From Saccharothrix sp. ALI-22-I (GTDB taxonomy: Bacteria > Actinomycetota > Actinomycetes > Mycobacteriales > Pseudonocardiaceae): DNA of 64,000 nt. Positions 9,690 through 16,847 of this stretch are shown here, in pieces. Made by a program: the position numbers and the translations under genes. The notes under the pieces were generated by a model. It did not search any database. It worked only from the letters and a program-made list of their open reading frames with translations, and was not told the origin of the DNA. Location of the stretch: assembly GCF_001984175.1 (NCBI RefSeq), contig NZ_MTQP01000067.1, positions 248,001 to 312,000 on the forward strand, written 5' to 3'. Every line of letters starts with the position of its first letter. Within the stretch, counting starts at the first letter, position 1.

Positions 9690-10247
9690 TCACCCGGTCT
9701 TCGCCTTGACCTGCCTGGCCACGCCGGTGGAGTTGTAGCGATACCTGGCCATCTCCGTCGTGACGTTGTACCGCTTGGCGATCTCATCAGGGCCCCAGCC
9801 TTGATAGGCGGCGGCGGTCAGCAGTGGGCGAGGGAGCAGGAGGGTCCCACCGAATGCGGTGGCCTGCTCCTCTTCGTCGGGCTTGCAGGTCCGAAACGGG
9901 ATGCCCTCGATCTCACGGACCTCGGATAGCTGGTGGTCGAGCAGGCGGTGGGCCACCTCGTGCGCGACATCGCTGGCGAGGCGACCGGGGCTTCGAACCG
10001 GGTTCAAGACGATGAACAAGCGGCCCGCGATCTCGAAGGTAGCCGCTGAGAACGCGAAGGCTTGGATGCGCTCCAGTTCATGCAGCCGCTCGATGTCCAC
10101 AAGCTTGTCGGCCCCTACGACCTTCATCTGCAGGTGCTCGGCAAGCTGGGCGACATCGACAGGGGCACTGCTCTGGAGACCCATCTCCTTGCGCAGCCGT
10201 ACCGCTTCGCGCTCGGCGTGCGCCTTGAATCCGCGCGGCAGGCTCAC
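9690..10247 (-). CDS. ImmA/IrrE-family metallopeptidase
   Basis: 185 residues with the zinc-metallopeptidase motif HEVAH (residues 96-100) in DVAHEVAHRLLDH, followed by EEEQATAFGGTLLLPRPLL, the downstream segment typical of ImmA/IrrE (COG2856, DUF955) proteins. These proteases cleave or inactivate a partner regulator, as ImmA does to ImmR in ICEBs1. The start GTG 10247 lies in a GTGA overlap with the upstream XRE gene, so the pair is translationally coupled as usual for this family. The C-terminal block (WGPDEIAKRYNVTTEMARYR) is a small helix-turn-helix-like element also common in the family. Target is probably the adjacent XRE protein (inference). Confidence 0.88.
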   Translation of the reverse strand: MSLPRGFKAHAEREAVRLRKEMGLQSSAPVDVAQLAEHLQMKVVGADKLVDIERLHELERIQAFAFSAATFEIAGRLFIVLNPVRSPGRLASDVAHEVAHRLLDHQLSEVREIEGIPFRTCKPDEEEQATAFGGTLLLPRPLLTAAAYQGWGPDEIAKRYNVTTEMARYRYNSTGVARQVKAKTG

Positions 10248-10750
10248 AGTTCACCCGCCTCGACGAGTTCCCGGAGCCCATCGTGCATGTCGACGAGAAG
10301 CGGCCCCAGTCGCTCAGGCACCCCGGGCCGCATCGTCGGTGCGGCTCTGAGATGACAGGCGACGAGCGGCTGCGTTGGCTGAACTTCCTCTGCCAACGCC
10401 TCGTACATCTGCCGGATGACAGACGCGATGCTCGACGCAGCCTCCGGCTTGAGCCGAGGGTCCGCGCTCAGATGCGAGATCGCTTCTTCTAGCGGCGTTT
10501 CGCGGCGTTCGGCGACCGGTGAGAAGAAGCGGCTTGGCGGAACACCGATCCAGGCACAGATCGCCGTGAACGAGGCGAGGTCCGGCTGGGCGCCACCTTC
10601 AACGCGAGAGAGCGTGCTGAAGCTGACACCCGCTTCTGCTGCGGCTTGCCGGAGGGACTGCGCGCCCCGGTGCTGCCGAACGAGGGCACCGAGCTGCGCA
10701 CCGTCCAATCGTTCGGCAGGAGTCGCCGCCTGCTTGCCGGAGCTAGCCAC
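10244..10750 (-). CDS. XRE-family helix-turn-helix regulator
   Basis: 168 residues, GTG start. Residues about 18-75 form an XRE/Cro HTH (LRQAAAEAGVSFSTLSRVEG is the helix-turn-helix core). The C-terminal part is helical and unassigned. It is coupled by GTGA to the ImmA-type peptidase and divergent from the ubiquitin-like operon. Such pairs commonly keep mobile-element or defence genes silent until a stress signal activates the protease, so this protein is the best candidate to control the Ubl operon and itself. That regulatory link is inferred from position. Confidence 0.85.
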   Translation of the reverse strand: MASSGKQAATPAERLDGAQLGALVRQHRGAQSLRQAAAEAGVSFSTLSRVEGGAQPDLASFTAICAWIGVPPSRFFSPVAERRETPLEEAISHLSADPRLKPEAASSIASVIRQMYEALAEEVQPTQPLVACHLRAAPTMRPGVPERLGPLLVDMHDGLRELVEAGEL

Positions 10751-10785
10751 GTGTGTTTCGCGCGCGCGAGGGAGCCATGGGTCAC

Positions 10786-10857
10786 ATCATAGGCCAATAA
10801 CGCAACTTTGGTGCAACAACGTGGGTAGTTGCGGATACCCGAACCTCGTGTCACTCT
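10786..10857. promoter_or_regulatory. Divergent promoter/operator between XRE and Ubl operons
   Basis: This is the AT-richest stretch of the island. On the minus strand TATGAT (10791-10786) is a good -10 for the XRE gene. On the plus strand TTGCGG (10829-10834), a 17-nt spacer and CACTCT (10852-10857) form a weak promoter for the Ubl gene. A perfect 7-bp inverted repeat, CGCAACT (10801-10807) and AGTTGCG (10827-10833), overlaps the plus-strand -35 and lies just upstream of the minus-strand -10, a plausible operator for the XRE protein. Confidence 0.4.
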
Positions 10858-10912
10858 TATGTCAACAGCCAGGGAATGCATCTCTGCTGACACGGTCAGA
10901 TTGGAGCTGGAG

Positions 10913-11161
10913 ATGAGCGACACCGGCCGCACCGAGCACACGGTCCAGATCACCATCGACGGTCGTCCGTTCCAGGTCGAACCAGGTCACCACCTCACCG
11001 CTGCTGTACTGCTGGAGCTGGCCGGGCTCGACCCGAGCGGCTACGACCTCGCAGAGATCCGAGGGCAGGGGGAGATCGTCAAGTTCGAGGACGCGGAGAT
11101 CGTCACTGTCCGCCCGCGTAAGAAGTTTGTCTCGATCCGCCAGGTCGCCCCGGTCGCCTGA
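10913..11161 (+). CDS. Ubiquitin-like protein, multiubiquitin family, single domain
   Basis: 82 residues; ATG 10913 is chosen over upstream in-frame starts because GGAG lies 7-10 nt before it and the domain begins there. The pattern matches the bacterial multiubiquitin (PF14452-type) beta-grasp fold: VQITIDGRPFQVEP, then TAAVLLELAGLDPSGYDLAEI, then IVTVRPRKKFVSI. Unlike most family members, which carry tandem domains, there is only one. It ends in QVAPVA, with no terminal Gly-Gly, so conjugation would need a different C-terminus or processing chemistry. First gene of a three-gene Ubl-E2-JAB/E1 operon; the stop overlaps the next ATG (TGATG). Confidence 0.75.
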   Translation: MSDTGRTEHTVQITIDGRPFQVEPGHHLTAAVLLELAGLDPSGYDLAEIRGQGEIVKFEDAEIVTVRPRKKFVSIRQVAPVA

Positions 11162-11523
11162 TGACTGCCACCATCCCGACTGTCGGGGCCGACGCGTTCA
11201 TCGCCGGACTCAGTCGCTGCGGCGTTGCAGCTGCCCAGCAGGCTGCGGTTGTGACCTTCCCGGTCGAAGCAGTGACCAGCTCTGGACCTCAGATCGTCCA
11301 GACCGGTGTCGCTGCCGCCGAACTGCAGGCGTGGCCAGCGGTACCCCCACACTGGGTGCACTTTCCGGACAGCATCCAGTTCACGAACACGAACGCGAAC
11401 GCCACCGAGACCCTGCCGGGATGGACGCGACATTCCCGGGATATCCGGAACTGGGGCAATGCTGCTGAGGCAGCGCAGGCATGGCTTGCCCACGTCCGCT
11501 CGGTTCTGCTGGACGCTCGGTGA
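11161..11523 (+). CDS. Putative E2-like protein of the Ubl operon (Prok-E2 type)
   Basis: 120 residues between the Ubl and the JAB-E1 genes, overlapping both (TGATG at its start, GTGA at its end). The segment PHWVHFPDSIQFTN, then GWTRHSRDIRNWG and a C-terminal helix, resembles the predicted Prok-E2_E family described by the Aravind group in bacterial Ub-like operons. The only cysteine is near residue 20 (SRCGVAAAQQ), not in the usual E2 catalytic position, so it may be a non-catalytic carrier or use another residue. Assignment rests on operon position and a loose sequence pattern. Confidence 0.5.
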   Translation: MTATIPTVGADAFIAGLSRCGVAAAQQAAVVTFPVEAVTSSGPQIVQTGVAAAELQAWPAVPPHWVHFPDSIQFTNTNANATETLPGWTRHSRDIRNWGNAAEAAQAWLAHVRSVLLDAR

Positions 11524-12992
11524 CCGTCTCCGCCGCCATGATCGACACCGTCGATCATGAACTGCAGCGGCACCTCCTTCGCGACGACGGTCAAGAAGAC
11601 GTCTGCCTGGCGATCTACAACCCGTCGACCGGGCGAACGCGCATCACTGCTCTGATCAACGCTCCGCTGCTGCCTAGACACGGCGAGCGCGCCGTCCATG
11701 GAAACGCCTCATTCACCGGCGACTACATCGTGCGGGGCGCGATCGAAGCCGCTGCTGCCGGAGGCGGACTCGTCCTCCTCCATTCACATCCTGGCGCTGA
11801 CGGCTGGCAGGGTATGTCGCAGCCCGACTACACGACCGAGCGCTCGTACGCCCACCTCGTCCAGGAACTGACCGGCCTGCCAATGATCGGCATGACGCTG
11901 GCAGGAAGCGGCGACTGGTCCTGCCGCCAGTGGTCCGCCGATGGCGAACCAACCCACGGCGAATCCGTGCGGGTCCTCAGCGACCGCCTCCGGATCACCT
12001 GGAACGACCGCCTCCGCCACGCGCCAGCTACGACTGCCAGCCAAGAGCGCGCCGTCTCCTCGTGGGGCGAAGCCACGCAGGCATGCCTGGCGCGGACCCG
12101 AGTACTCGTGGTCGGTGCTGGCAGCGTCGGCCTCGATGTCGCACTGCGACTCGCGGCCACCGGCCTCGTGAACATCGCCGTGATGGACTTCGACAGCCTG
12201 GAGATCGTCAACCTCGACCGCATGATCGGGGCCACGCGAGGCGATCTCCTGCTCGCGCGCAGCAAGGTCGAAGTCGCGCACCGCCTCATGATGCGCGCCG
12301 CCACAGCGGACAGACCTGAGTTCGCGCTGCTCGACATGAGCGTCTGCGAACCCGAAGGCATGGCCGCCGCGCTCGACTACGACGTGATCATTAGCTGCGT
12401 CGACAAGCCATGGGCTCGAGGCGTCCTCAACACCCTCGCCTACGCCGACCTCATCCCCGTGCTCGACGGCGGCATCGGGATCGACACCTTCGACGACGGC
12501 ACCATGCGCAGCGCAACCTGGCGAACGCACACGATCATGCCTGGGCAACCGTGCATGGTCTGCAACGGCCAACTCGATCCAGCGACTGCGCAGAAGGACA
12601 AGCTGGGGCTCTTCGAAGACGAGACCTACATCCGAGGTGCTGGCAGGACGCTCACTCCCGCACGCCAGAACGTCGCCGTCCTGTCGGCGAGTGTCAGCGC
12701 CGGGCTCCTTGCCCAGTTCGTCAGCCTCATGGTCGCGCCCGGCGGGGTGGGAATACCCGGCCCGCTCCGGTACGCCCTCGCCCCGCACTGGCTTGAACAC
12801 GTCCGAGTAACAACCCTTTCGAACTGCGCGTTCGAAGCCGCGACGGCGACTGGCGACTGCCGCCTTCCCCTTACTGGCCCGCATCCGCGCGTCCACGACA
12901 GTCAAACGGCACGCAACCTGCGCCAGCGTGGGCTAAAGACCCGCGTCCTGCGCAAAGTGATCTCGTGGGCTGAAAGGCACCTGCCGCTCTGA
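11520..12992 (+). CDS. JAB/JAMM peptidase-ThiF/E1 fusion protein
   Basis: 490 residues; GTG 11520 is chosen for the GTGA overlap with the E2-like stop. The N-terminal domain (about 1-150) is a JAB/MPN isopeptidase with the JAMM zinc motif HSHP (88-91), Ser100 and Asp103. The C-terminal domain (about 175-420) is a ThiF/MoeB/E1 adenylyltransferase: nucleotide loop GAGSVG (199-204), DFDSLEIVNLDR (223-234) and a CMVC pair (345-348) that could bind zinc or carry the thioester cysteine. One polypeptide could thus process or remove the Ubl and also activate it. Fusions of this kind belong to bacterial Ub-like operons, some of them antiviral. No membrane segments. Confidence 0.85.
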   Translation: MTVSAAMIDTVDHELQRHLLRDDGQEDVCLAIYNPSTGRTRITALINAPLLPRHGERAVHGNASFTGDYIVRGAIEAAAAGGGLVLLHSHPGADGWQGMSQPDYTTERSYAHLVQELTGLPMIGMTLAGSGDWSCRQWSADGEPTHGESVRVLSDRLRITWNDRLRHAPATTASQERAVSSWGEATQACLARTRVLVVGAGSVGLDVALRLAATGLVNIAVMDFDSLEIVNLDRMIGATRGDLLLARSKVEVAHRLMMRAATADRPEFALLDMSVCEPEGMAAALDYDVIISCVDKPWARGVLNTLAYADLIPVLDGGIGIDTFDDGTMRSATWRTHTIMPGQPCMVCNGQLDPATAQKDKLGLFEDETYIRGAGRTLTPARQNVAVLSASVSAGLLAQFVSLMVAPGGVGIPGPLRYALAPHWLEHVRVTTLSNCAFEAATATGDCRLPLTGPHPRVHDSQTARNLRQRGLKTRVLRKVISWAERHLPL

Positions 12993-13107
12993 TCCCAGCT
13001 ACCTCACCGTCCCGGTCGCAGCGGCTTCAGGAGGCCCGAGCGGTGACGACCTCGGTCGCGCGCACCGCTGCCGCCTGTCGACAGACCGCAGATAGCCTGG
13101 GGCCGTG

Positions 13108-13767
13108 TCAAAACAGGCGGAACTCGTTGGAGTCGGTGCCGCGCAGGGCGTCGTAGTCCAGCACCACGCATCGAATGCCGCGGTCCTCAGCAAGGGTGCG
13201 GGCCTGGAGCTTGATCTGCTGCGCAGCGAAGACCCCTTTCACGGGGGCCAGTCGCGGGTCGCGGTTGAGCAGTTCGAGGTAGCGGGTCAACTGCTCCACC
13301 CCGTCGATCTCTCCGCGGCGCTTGATTTCTACCGCGACGCTGCCCCCGGCCGCGTCCCGACACATCAGGTCCACCGGACCGATCGCGGTCGGGTACTCCC
13401 TACGCACCAAGGTCCACCCCTCTCCAAGGGTGGTGACGTGCTCGGCCAGCAACTCTTGGAGGTGCGCCTCGACGCCGTCCTTCTGCAAGCCGGGGTCGAC
13501 GCCTAGCTCGTGCTTCGAGTCGTGCATGACCTCGTCGATCGTGATCACGATCTTCTCGCCTGCTTTGTTCTGCACCGTCCAGATGTCCGGATCCTCGATC
13601 AGCCAGCAAGGTGGCGACATCCAGTTGAGCGGCTTATAGGAGCCGCCATCCGAGTGCACAAGAACGGACCCATCCGCTTTCACCATCAATAGCCGATTAG
13701 CCATCGGCAGATGGGCAGTGAGCCGACCGAAGTAGTCAACTTGGCAGCGAGCGATCACGAGCCTCAC
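13108..13767 (-). CDS. nucS: Mismatch endonuclease NucS/EndoMS, complete copy
   Basis: 219 residues, the usual NucS length. The N-terminal dimerisation/DNA-binding domain (MRLVIARCQVDYFGRLTAHL) is followed by the RecB-like nuclease with GPVDLMCRD, VAVEIKRRGEIDGVEQLTRY (D, E-x-K and Q catalytic residues). NucS replaces MutS/MutL mismatch repair in actinobacteria by cutting both strands at G-T, G-G and T-T mismatches. The start GTG 13767 overlaps the stop of a truncated nucS 5' copy (GTGA), so it appears translated by coupling. It differs from the truncated copy at about a fifth of shared positions, so it is not a recent duplicate. Confidence 0.93.
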   Translation of the reverse strand: MRLVIARCQVDYFGRLTAHLPMANRLLMVKADGSVLVHSDGGSYKPLNWMSPPCWLIEDPDIWTVQNKAGEKIVITIDEVMHDSKHELGVDPGLQKDGVEAHLQELLAEHVTTLGEGWTLVRREYPTAIGPVDLMCRDAAGGSVAVEIKRRGEIDGVEQLTRYLELLNRDPRLAPVKGVFAAQQIKLQARTLAEDRGIRCVVLDYDALRGTDSNEFRLF

Positions 13768-14003
13768 TGTGCGTACCCCCCAGCGAGCGAGTATCCGGCG
13801 AGCCCTCGAAGGGCACCAAGCGCCGACGCAGCGAACAGAGACAGGTGTTTCAACCCCGGATAGAGCGGCTTGAACGCGCGGTCGTCGGAGTGGATCGACA
13901 CCGAGCCGTCGGCCTTGATCAGCAACAGCCTCTGGGCCATCGGCAGATGGGCGGTGAGGCGTCCGACGTAGTCGACCTGGCAGCGAGCGATGACGAGGCG
14001 CAC
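13764..14003 (-). pseudogene. nucS': Truncated 5' copy of nucS with novel tail
   Basis: A 79-residue frame whose first 47 codons encode a good NucS N-terminus (MRLVIARCQVDYVGRLTAHL to the FKPL at 44-47). It then changes abruptly (about 13862) to an unrelated 32-codon tail ending at the start of the complete nucS. The junction falls at the same codon (after KPL) where the intact copy continues normally. A TAGCCT -10-like box (14016-14011) 7 nt before the GTG suggests a leaderless native promoter, which would now drive the downstream copy. This is the stub left when the island entered the resident gene; the remaining 3' part is not in the window. Confidence 0.8.
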
Positions 14004-14085
14004 GGCCGACAGGCTACGGGGTGCGGGACCCGATCCACCGGCAGGTACCGTCGGCCGACGTGTCACCGCGGTCAGGACTGGGGCA

Positions 14086-14220
14086 ATGACGCCCGCCACG
14101 TGGTCCGCCTTCGGCGTCTGGTCCGCGGGGGGCTTGGTGGTGTACTTCGGGTACGGGCGGCGGCGATCGGAACTGGCCCGGTCGCGGTCCGGCCCGGAGC
14201 AACCGGCACAGGGAGAGTGA
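14086..14220 (+). pseudogene. C-terminal fragment of amino acid permease (or tiny ORF)
   Basis: A 44-codon frame starting with ATG 14086. Its sequence (TWSAFGVWSAGGLVVYFGYG then RRRS) resembles the last transmembrane helix and tail of cationic amino acid permeases (AA_permease_C type). No permease body precedes it, since the nucS stub ends at 14003. The stop overlaps a GTG upstream of the NUDIX start (GTGA at 14217-14220). It could be a decayed permease remnant or a genuine single-helix leader peptide for the NUDIX gene; I favour a remnant. Confidence 0.45.
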
Positions 14221-14222
14221 TC

Positions 14223-14759
14223 GTGGAAACCCTCGGATCGCGTGAGGTGTACGCGAACCAGTGGATGGTGGTCCGGGAGGACGCCATCGGGCGGGCAGAC
14301 GGGACCACCGGGATCTACGGTGTGGTGGACAAACCCGACTTCGCGCTGGTCATCCCCATGGACGGCGAGCGGCTGCGGCTCGTCGAGCAGTACCGCTACC
14401 CGTTGGGGCTGCGGCGCTGGGAGTTCCCGCAGGGCACCGCGCCGGAACGAGCGGACTCGGACCCGATGGAGCTGGCGGCGCGGGAGTTGCGGGAGGAGAC
14501 CGGGTTGCGGGCGGGCAAGCTCGTGCAGCTCGGTCTGCTGGACGTCGCGCCGGGCATGTCCAGCCAGCGCGGCCGGGTGTTCCTGGCCACCCAGCTCACG
14601 GAGGGCTTCCACGAGCGGGAGCACGAGGAGCAGGACATGCGCTCGGCGTGGTTCCCCCGGGCGGACTTCGAGGCGATGGTCGCGCGCGGCGAGATCACCG
14701 ACGCCCAGTCGATCGCCGCCTACACCCTGCTCCTGCTGCACGAGCACGCCCAGCCGTGA
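14223..14759 (+). CDS. NUDIX hydrolase (ADP-ribose pyrophosphatase-like)
   Basis: 178 residues; GTG 14223 has GGGAGA about 7 nt upstream, better placed than the alternative GTG 14217. The NUDIX box is clear: glycine in FPQGTAPE, then ELAARELREETGL (the RExxEExG metal-binding core). The N-terminal half (DFALVIPMDGERLRLVEQYR) is typical of the NudF/ADP-ribose pyrophosphatase subgroup, which hydrolyses ADP-ribose or similar nucleoside diphosphate compounds. Cytosolic. It converges on the enoyl-CoA hydratase gene, with a palindromic repeat between them. Confidence 0.88.
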   Translation: METLGSREVYANQWMVVREDAIGRADGTTGIYGVVDKPDFALVIPMDGERLRLVEQYRYPLGLRRWEFPQGTAPERADSDPMELAARELREETGLRAGKLVQLGLLDVAPGMSSQRGRVFLATQLTEGFHEREHEEQDMRSAWFPRADFEAMVARGEITDAQSIAAYTLLLLHEHAQP

Positions 14760-14762
14760 ACT

Positions 14763-14805
14763 GTGTTGGATTGCCGCTCCTCCGGAGACGGCGGGCTCGG
14801 TCGCC
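14763..14805. repeat. Dispersed hairpin repeat, copy 1
   Basis: A 43-nt element matching 40 of 43 positions with 19397-19439. It folds as an 8-bp stem (GCCG then CTCC paired with GGAG, a bulged A, CGGC) with a TCC loop at 14773-14792. Two of the three differences from copy 2 swap both partners of one base pair (C79-G85 here, G-C there), keeping the stem. Lies between convergent genes, where it could act as a terminator. Confidence 0.7.
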
Positions 14806-14874
14806 TGGAAGTCGACCTCGCGGGGTGGTCGGGGTCTGCGGGCAGCGGGCGACGGCGGTGTCTGCAAGGGTGGG

Positions 14875-15648
14875 TTAGTCGGTCCACGTGGCCGGGCGCT
14901 TTTCCAGGAACGAGGACATTCCTTCCTTGGCCGCCGGGGTCTGTGACGCGGCCGCCATCACCTCCACCGCGATGGCGTACGCGTCGGCCTCGGGTCGGTC
15001 GAGCTGGGCGTAGATGGTCTGCTTGCCCAACGCCTTGCTGGCCCGACTGCCGCGGGTGGCCCGGCGCATCAGGTCGTCCACCGCCTCGTCCAGCTCGGCC
15101 AGCGGCACGACGCGGTTCACCAGGCCCCACTGCTCGGCGGTCCGCGCGTCCACCGCGTCACCGGTCAGCGCCATCTCCATCAGCCGCTTGCGCCCCACCG
15201 CACGTGCCACCGGCACGGCCGGGGTGTGGCAGAACCAGCCGCCCTTGCCGCCGGGCAGGGCGAACGCCGCCTCCTCGGCCGCCACCGCCAGGTCGCACGA
15301 CGCCATCAGCTGACAGCCGGCCGCGGTGGCCAAGCCGTGCACCCGGGCGATCACCACCTGCGGCACGGACTCGATGGTGCGCATCAGGTCCGTGCACAGC
15401 ATCAGCAACTCGCGCACGCCCTCCAGGTCGCGCGCCGACACGTCGGCGAAGTCGTGCCCGGCGGAGAACACCGGCCCTTCGGCCGCGAGCACCACACCCA
15501 CCGCGTCCGACGCGGCGACGTCGCGGAACGCGGTCAGCAGTTCCGCCAGGTGCTCGGCGGACAGCGAGTTGCGCCGTGCGGCGCGGTCCATGGTGATCCG
15601 TACGACGTCATCCGTGCGGTCGACGCGGATGTGCTGGTATTCGGCCAT
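14875..15648 (-). CDS. Enoyl-CoA hydratase/isomerase family protein
   Basis: 257 residues from ATG 15648. It has the crotonase fold signatures: the first oxyanion-hole segment FSAGHDFADV and the second HGLATAAGCQLMASCDLAVA, then FALPGGKGGWFCHTPAVPVA. The family hydrates or isomerises acyl-CoA double bonds, mostly in fatty-acid or branched-chain oxidation. The usual catalytic Glu in the second block is not obvious, so it may be an isomerase or dehydratase variant. Divergent from the lipoprotein gene at 15705; 57 nt separate the two starts. Confidence 0.88.
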   Translation of the reverse strand: MAEYQHIRVDRTDDVVRITMDRAARRNSLSAEHLAELLTAFRDVAASDAVGVVLAAEGPVFSAGHDFADVSARDLEGVRELLMLCTDLMRTIESVPQVVIARVHGLATAAGCQLMASCDLAVAAEEAAFALPGGKGGWFCHTPAVPVARAVGRKRLMEMALTGDAVDARTAEQWGLVNRVVPLAELDEAVDDLMRRATRGSRASKALGKQTIYAQLDRPEADAYAIAVEVMAAASQTPAAKEGMSSFLEKRPATWTD

Positions 15649-15704
15649 GTTGTGACGGTAACCGGCCCCGCCACCACCTGCTTGCGGACTAGCGTCCACG
15701 GACT

Positions 15705-16511
15705 ATGAGACTTCGTCTGTTAGCCCTCGGCGTGCTGTTGGCGGGTTGCGGGTCGACCGGCGCGCCGGTTCCGCCCGCCTGGGCGCCAAGCACGCCGACC
15801 ACTCCCGCCGCGGTCGACTTCCCGGTGGCCGCCGTGCCGCGCCCGATCGTGCTGATGGGCCCGCCGCTGGTGAACGTGGTCGGCTACGGCAGCGACGCGG
15901 AGAAGGTGGCGGCGAGCAGCGGCCGGTTCTCGTTCACCGGGGCCGAGCCCGCGACGCCGGGGCCGACGTCGGTGTTCCTGCCCGACGGTCGGGCGACGTT
16001 CCCGCTGATCGGCGCGCGGGACGCGGTGGCCGCGATGTCCGCGGACCGCGGCGAGGGGATGACGCTGGAACTGGTGAGCGCCGAGTTGAGCACCGTGGTG
16101 TTCCAGACCGACCGGGGCGCGTTGGAGCTGCCCGCGTGGAAGTTCCGCACGCCGTCCGGCAGCGTGTTGGCGTGGCCCGCGATCACACCGGACGCGTTCT
16201 GGAAGTTCGGCGAGGTGCGCTACGCGCTGCACCACGCCACCACCACTGGCGACGGGGTGCAGCTGGAGGTGGAGTTGCCCGCGCCCACCCCGCCTTGCCC
16301 CGGTGAGGCGGAAACCGTCACCGAGACCGTGGTGGTCGAGGCGGCGACGTCCGTGACGGTCGGTCTGCGGACGGTGAGCGAAGGCGACGGGAACTGCGCC
16401 CGCGACGCGATGTACCGCACTCGGACTCACACCGTGAGGCTGAAGGAGCCGTTGGGCGCGCGGGTGTTGTTGGACGAGAACAACGGCGTCATTCCCGTAA
16501 CCACGCGGTAG
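15705..16511 (+). CDS. Putative secreted lipoprotein
   Basis: 268 residues with a short signal peptide and lipobox (LLALGVLLAGC, lipidated Cys at about 15), then a Ser/Pro/Thr-rich linker and a beta-rich extracellular domain with no family I recognise. Expected to be anchored in the outer leaflet of the cell membrane. Three further cysteines (PCPG, NCAR region plus lipobox) suggest one disulfide. Stands alone on the plus strand. Function unknown. Confidence 0.7.
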   Translation: MRLRLLALGVLLAGCGSTGAPVPPAWAPSTPTTPAAVDFPVAAVPRPIVLMGPPLVNVVGYGSDAEKVAASSGRFSFTGAEPATPGPTSVFLPDGRATFPLIGARDAVAAMSADRGEGMTLELVSAELSTVVFQTDRGALELPAWKFRTPSGSVLAWPAITPDAFWKFGEVRYALHHATTTGDGVQLEVELPAPTPPCPGEAETVTETVVVEAATSVTVGLRTVSEGDGNCARDAMYRTRTHTVRLKEPLGARVLLDENNGVIPVTTR

Positions 16512-16640
16512 GTCGTTTGCGTTTGCCGTGCCGGGCGTCGTTTCGCGGGGATCGGCCGCGATGACTTACTCACCGGAGACCACCGACAATCTCCGGCCGT
16601 CAGGCCGAGCCTGTGGACAACTGCCGAACCCGAGCGCCGG

Positions 16641-16836
16641 TCAGGAAGTGGCGGGTACGCGGAACGTGCGGCGGTAAGCGTCGGGGGCCACGCCCAGTTC
16701 GGCGCGTAGCCGGCGGCGGAGGTTCGTGGGAGTGCCCAGGCCCGAGCGCTCGGCCACGCGGTGCACTGGCAGGTCCGTGGTCTCCAGCAGGCGTTGCGCC
16801 AGCTGCACGCGCTGCACCGGACCGAGAACCGCCTCA
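16641..16836 (-). pseudogene. C-terminal remnant of an AraC/GlxA-family regulator
   Basis: The minus strand encodes about 65 residues matching the DNA-binding end of an AraC-family protein (QRVQLAQRLLETTDLPVHRV, then RSGLGTPTNLRRRLRAELGV), ending with a normal stop at 16641. The N-terminal domain and first helix-turn-helix are missing; the frame runs into the opposite-strand cysteine hydrolase start at 16848. GlxA-type regulators often sit next to isochorismatase-like hydrolases, so this is the broken partner regulator of that gene. Confidence 0.75.
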
Positions 16837-16847
16837 GACTTGACCCC

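Noticed and set aside
13764..13862. Tail of the nucS stub as a new domain
   Set aside because: It begins exactly at the junction and has no recognised pattern; it is treated as out-of-context read-through sequence.
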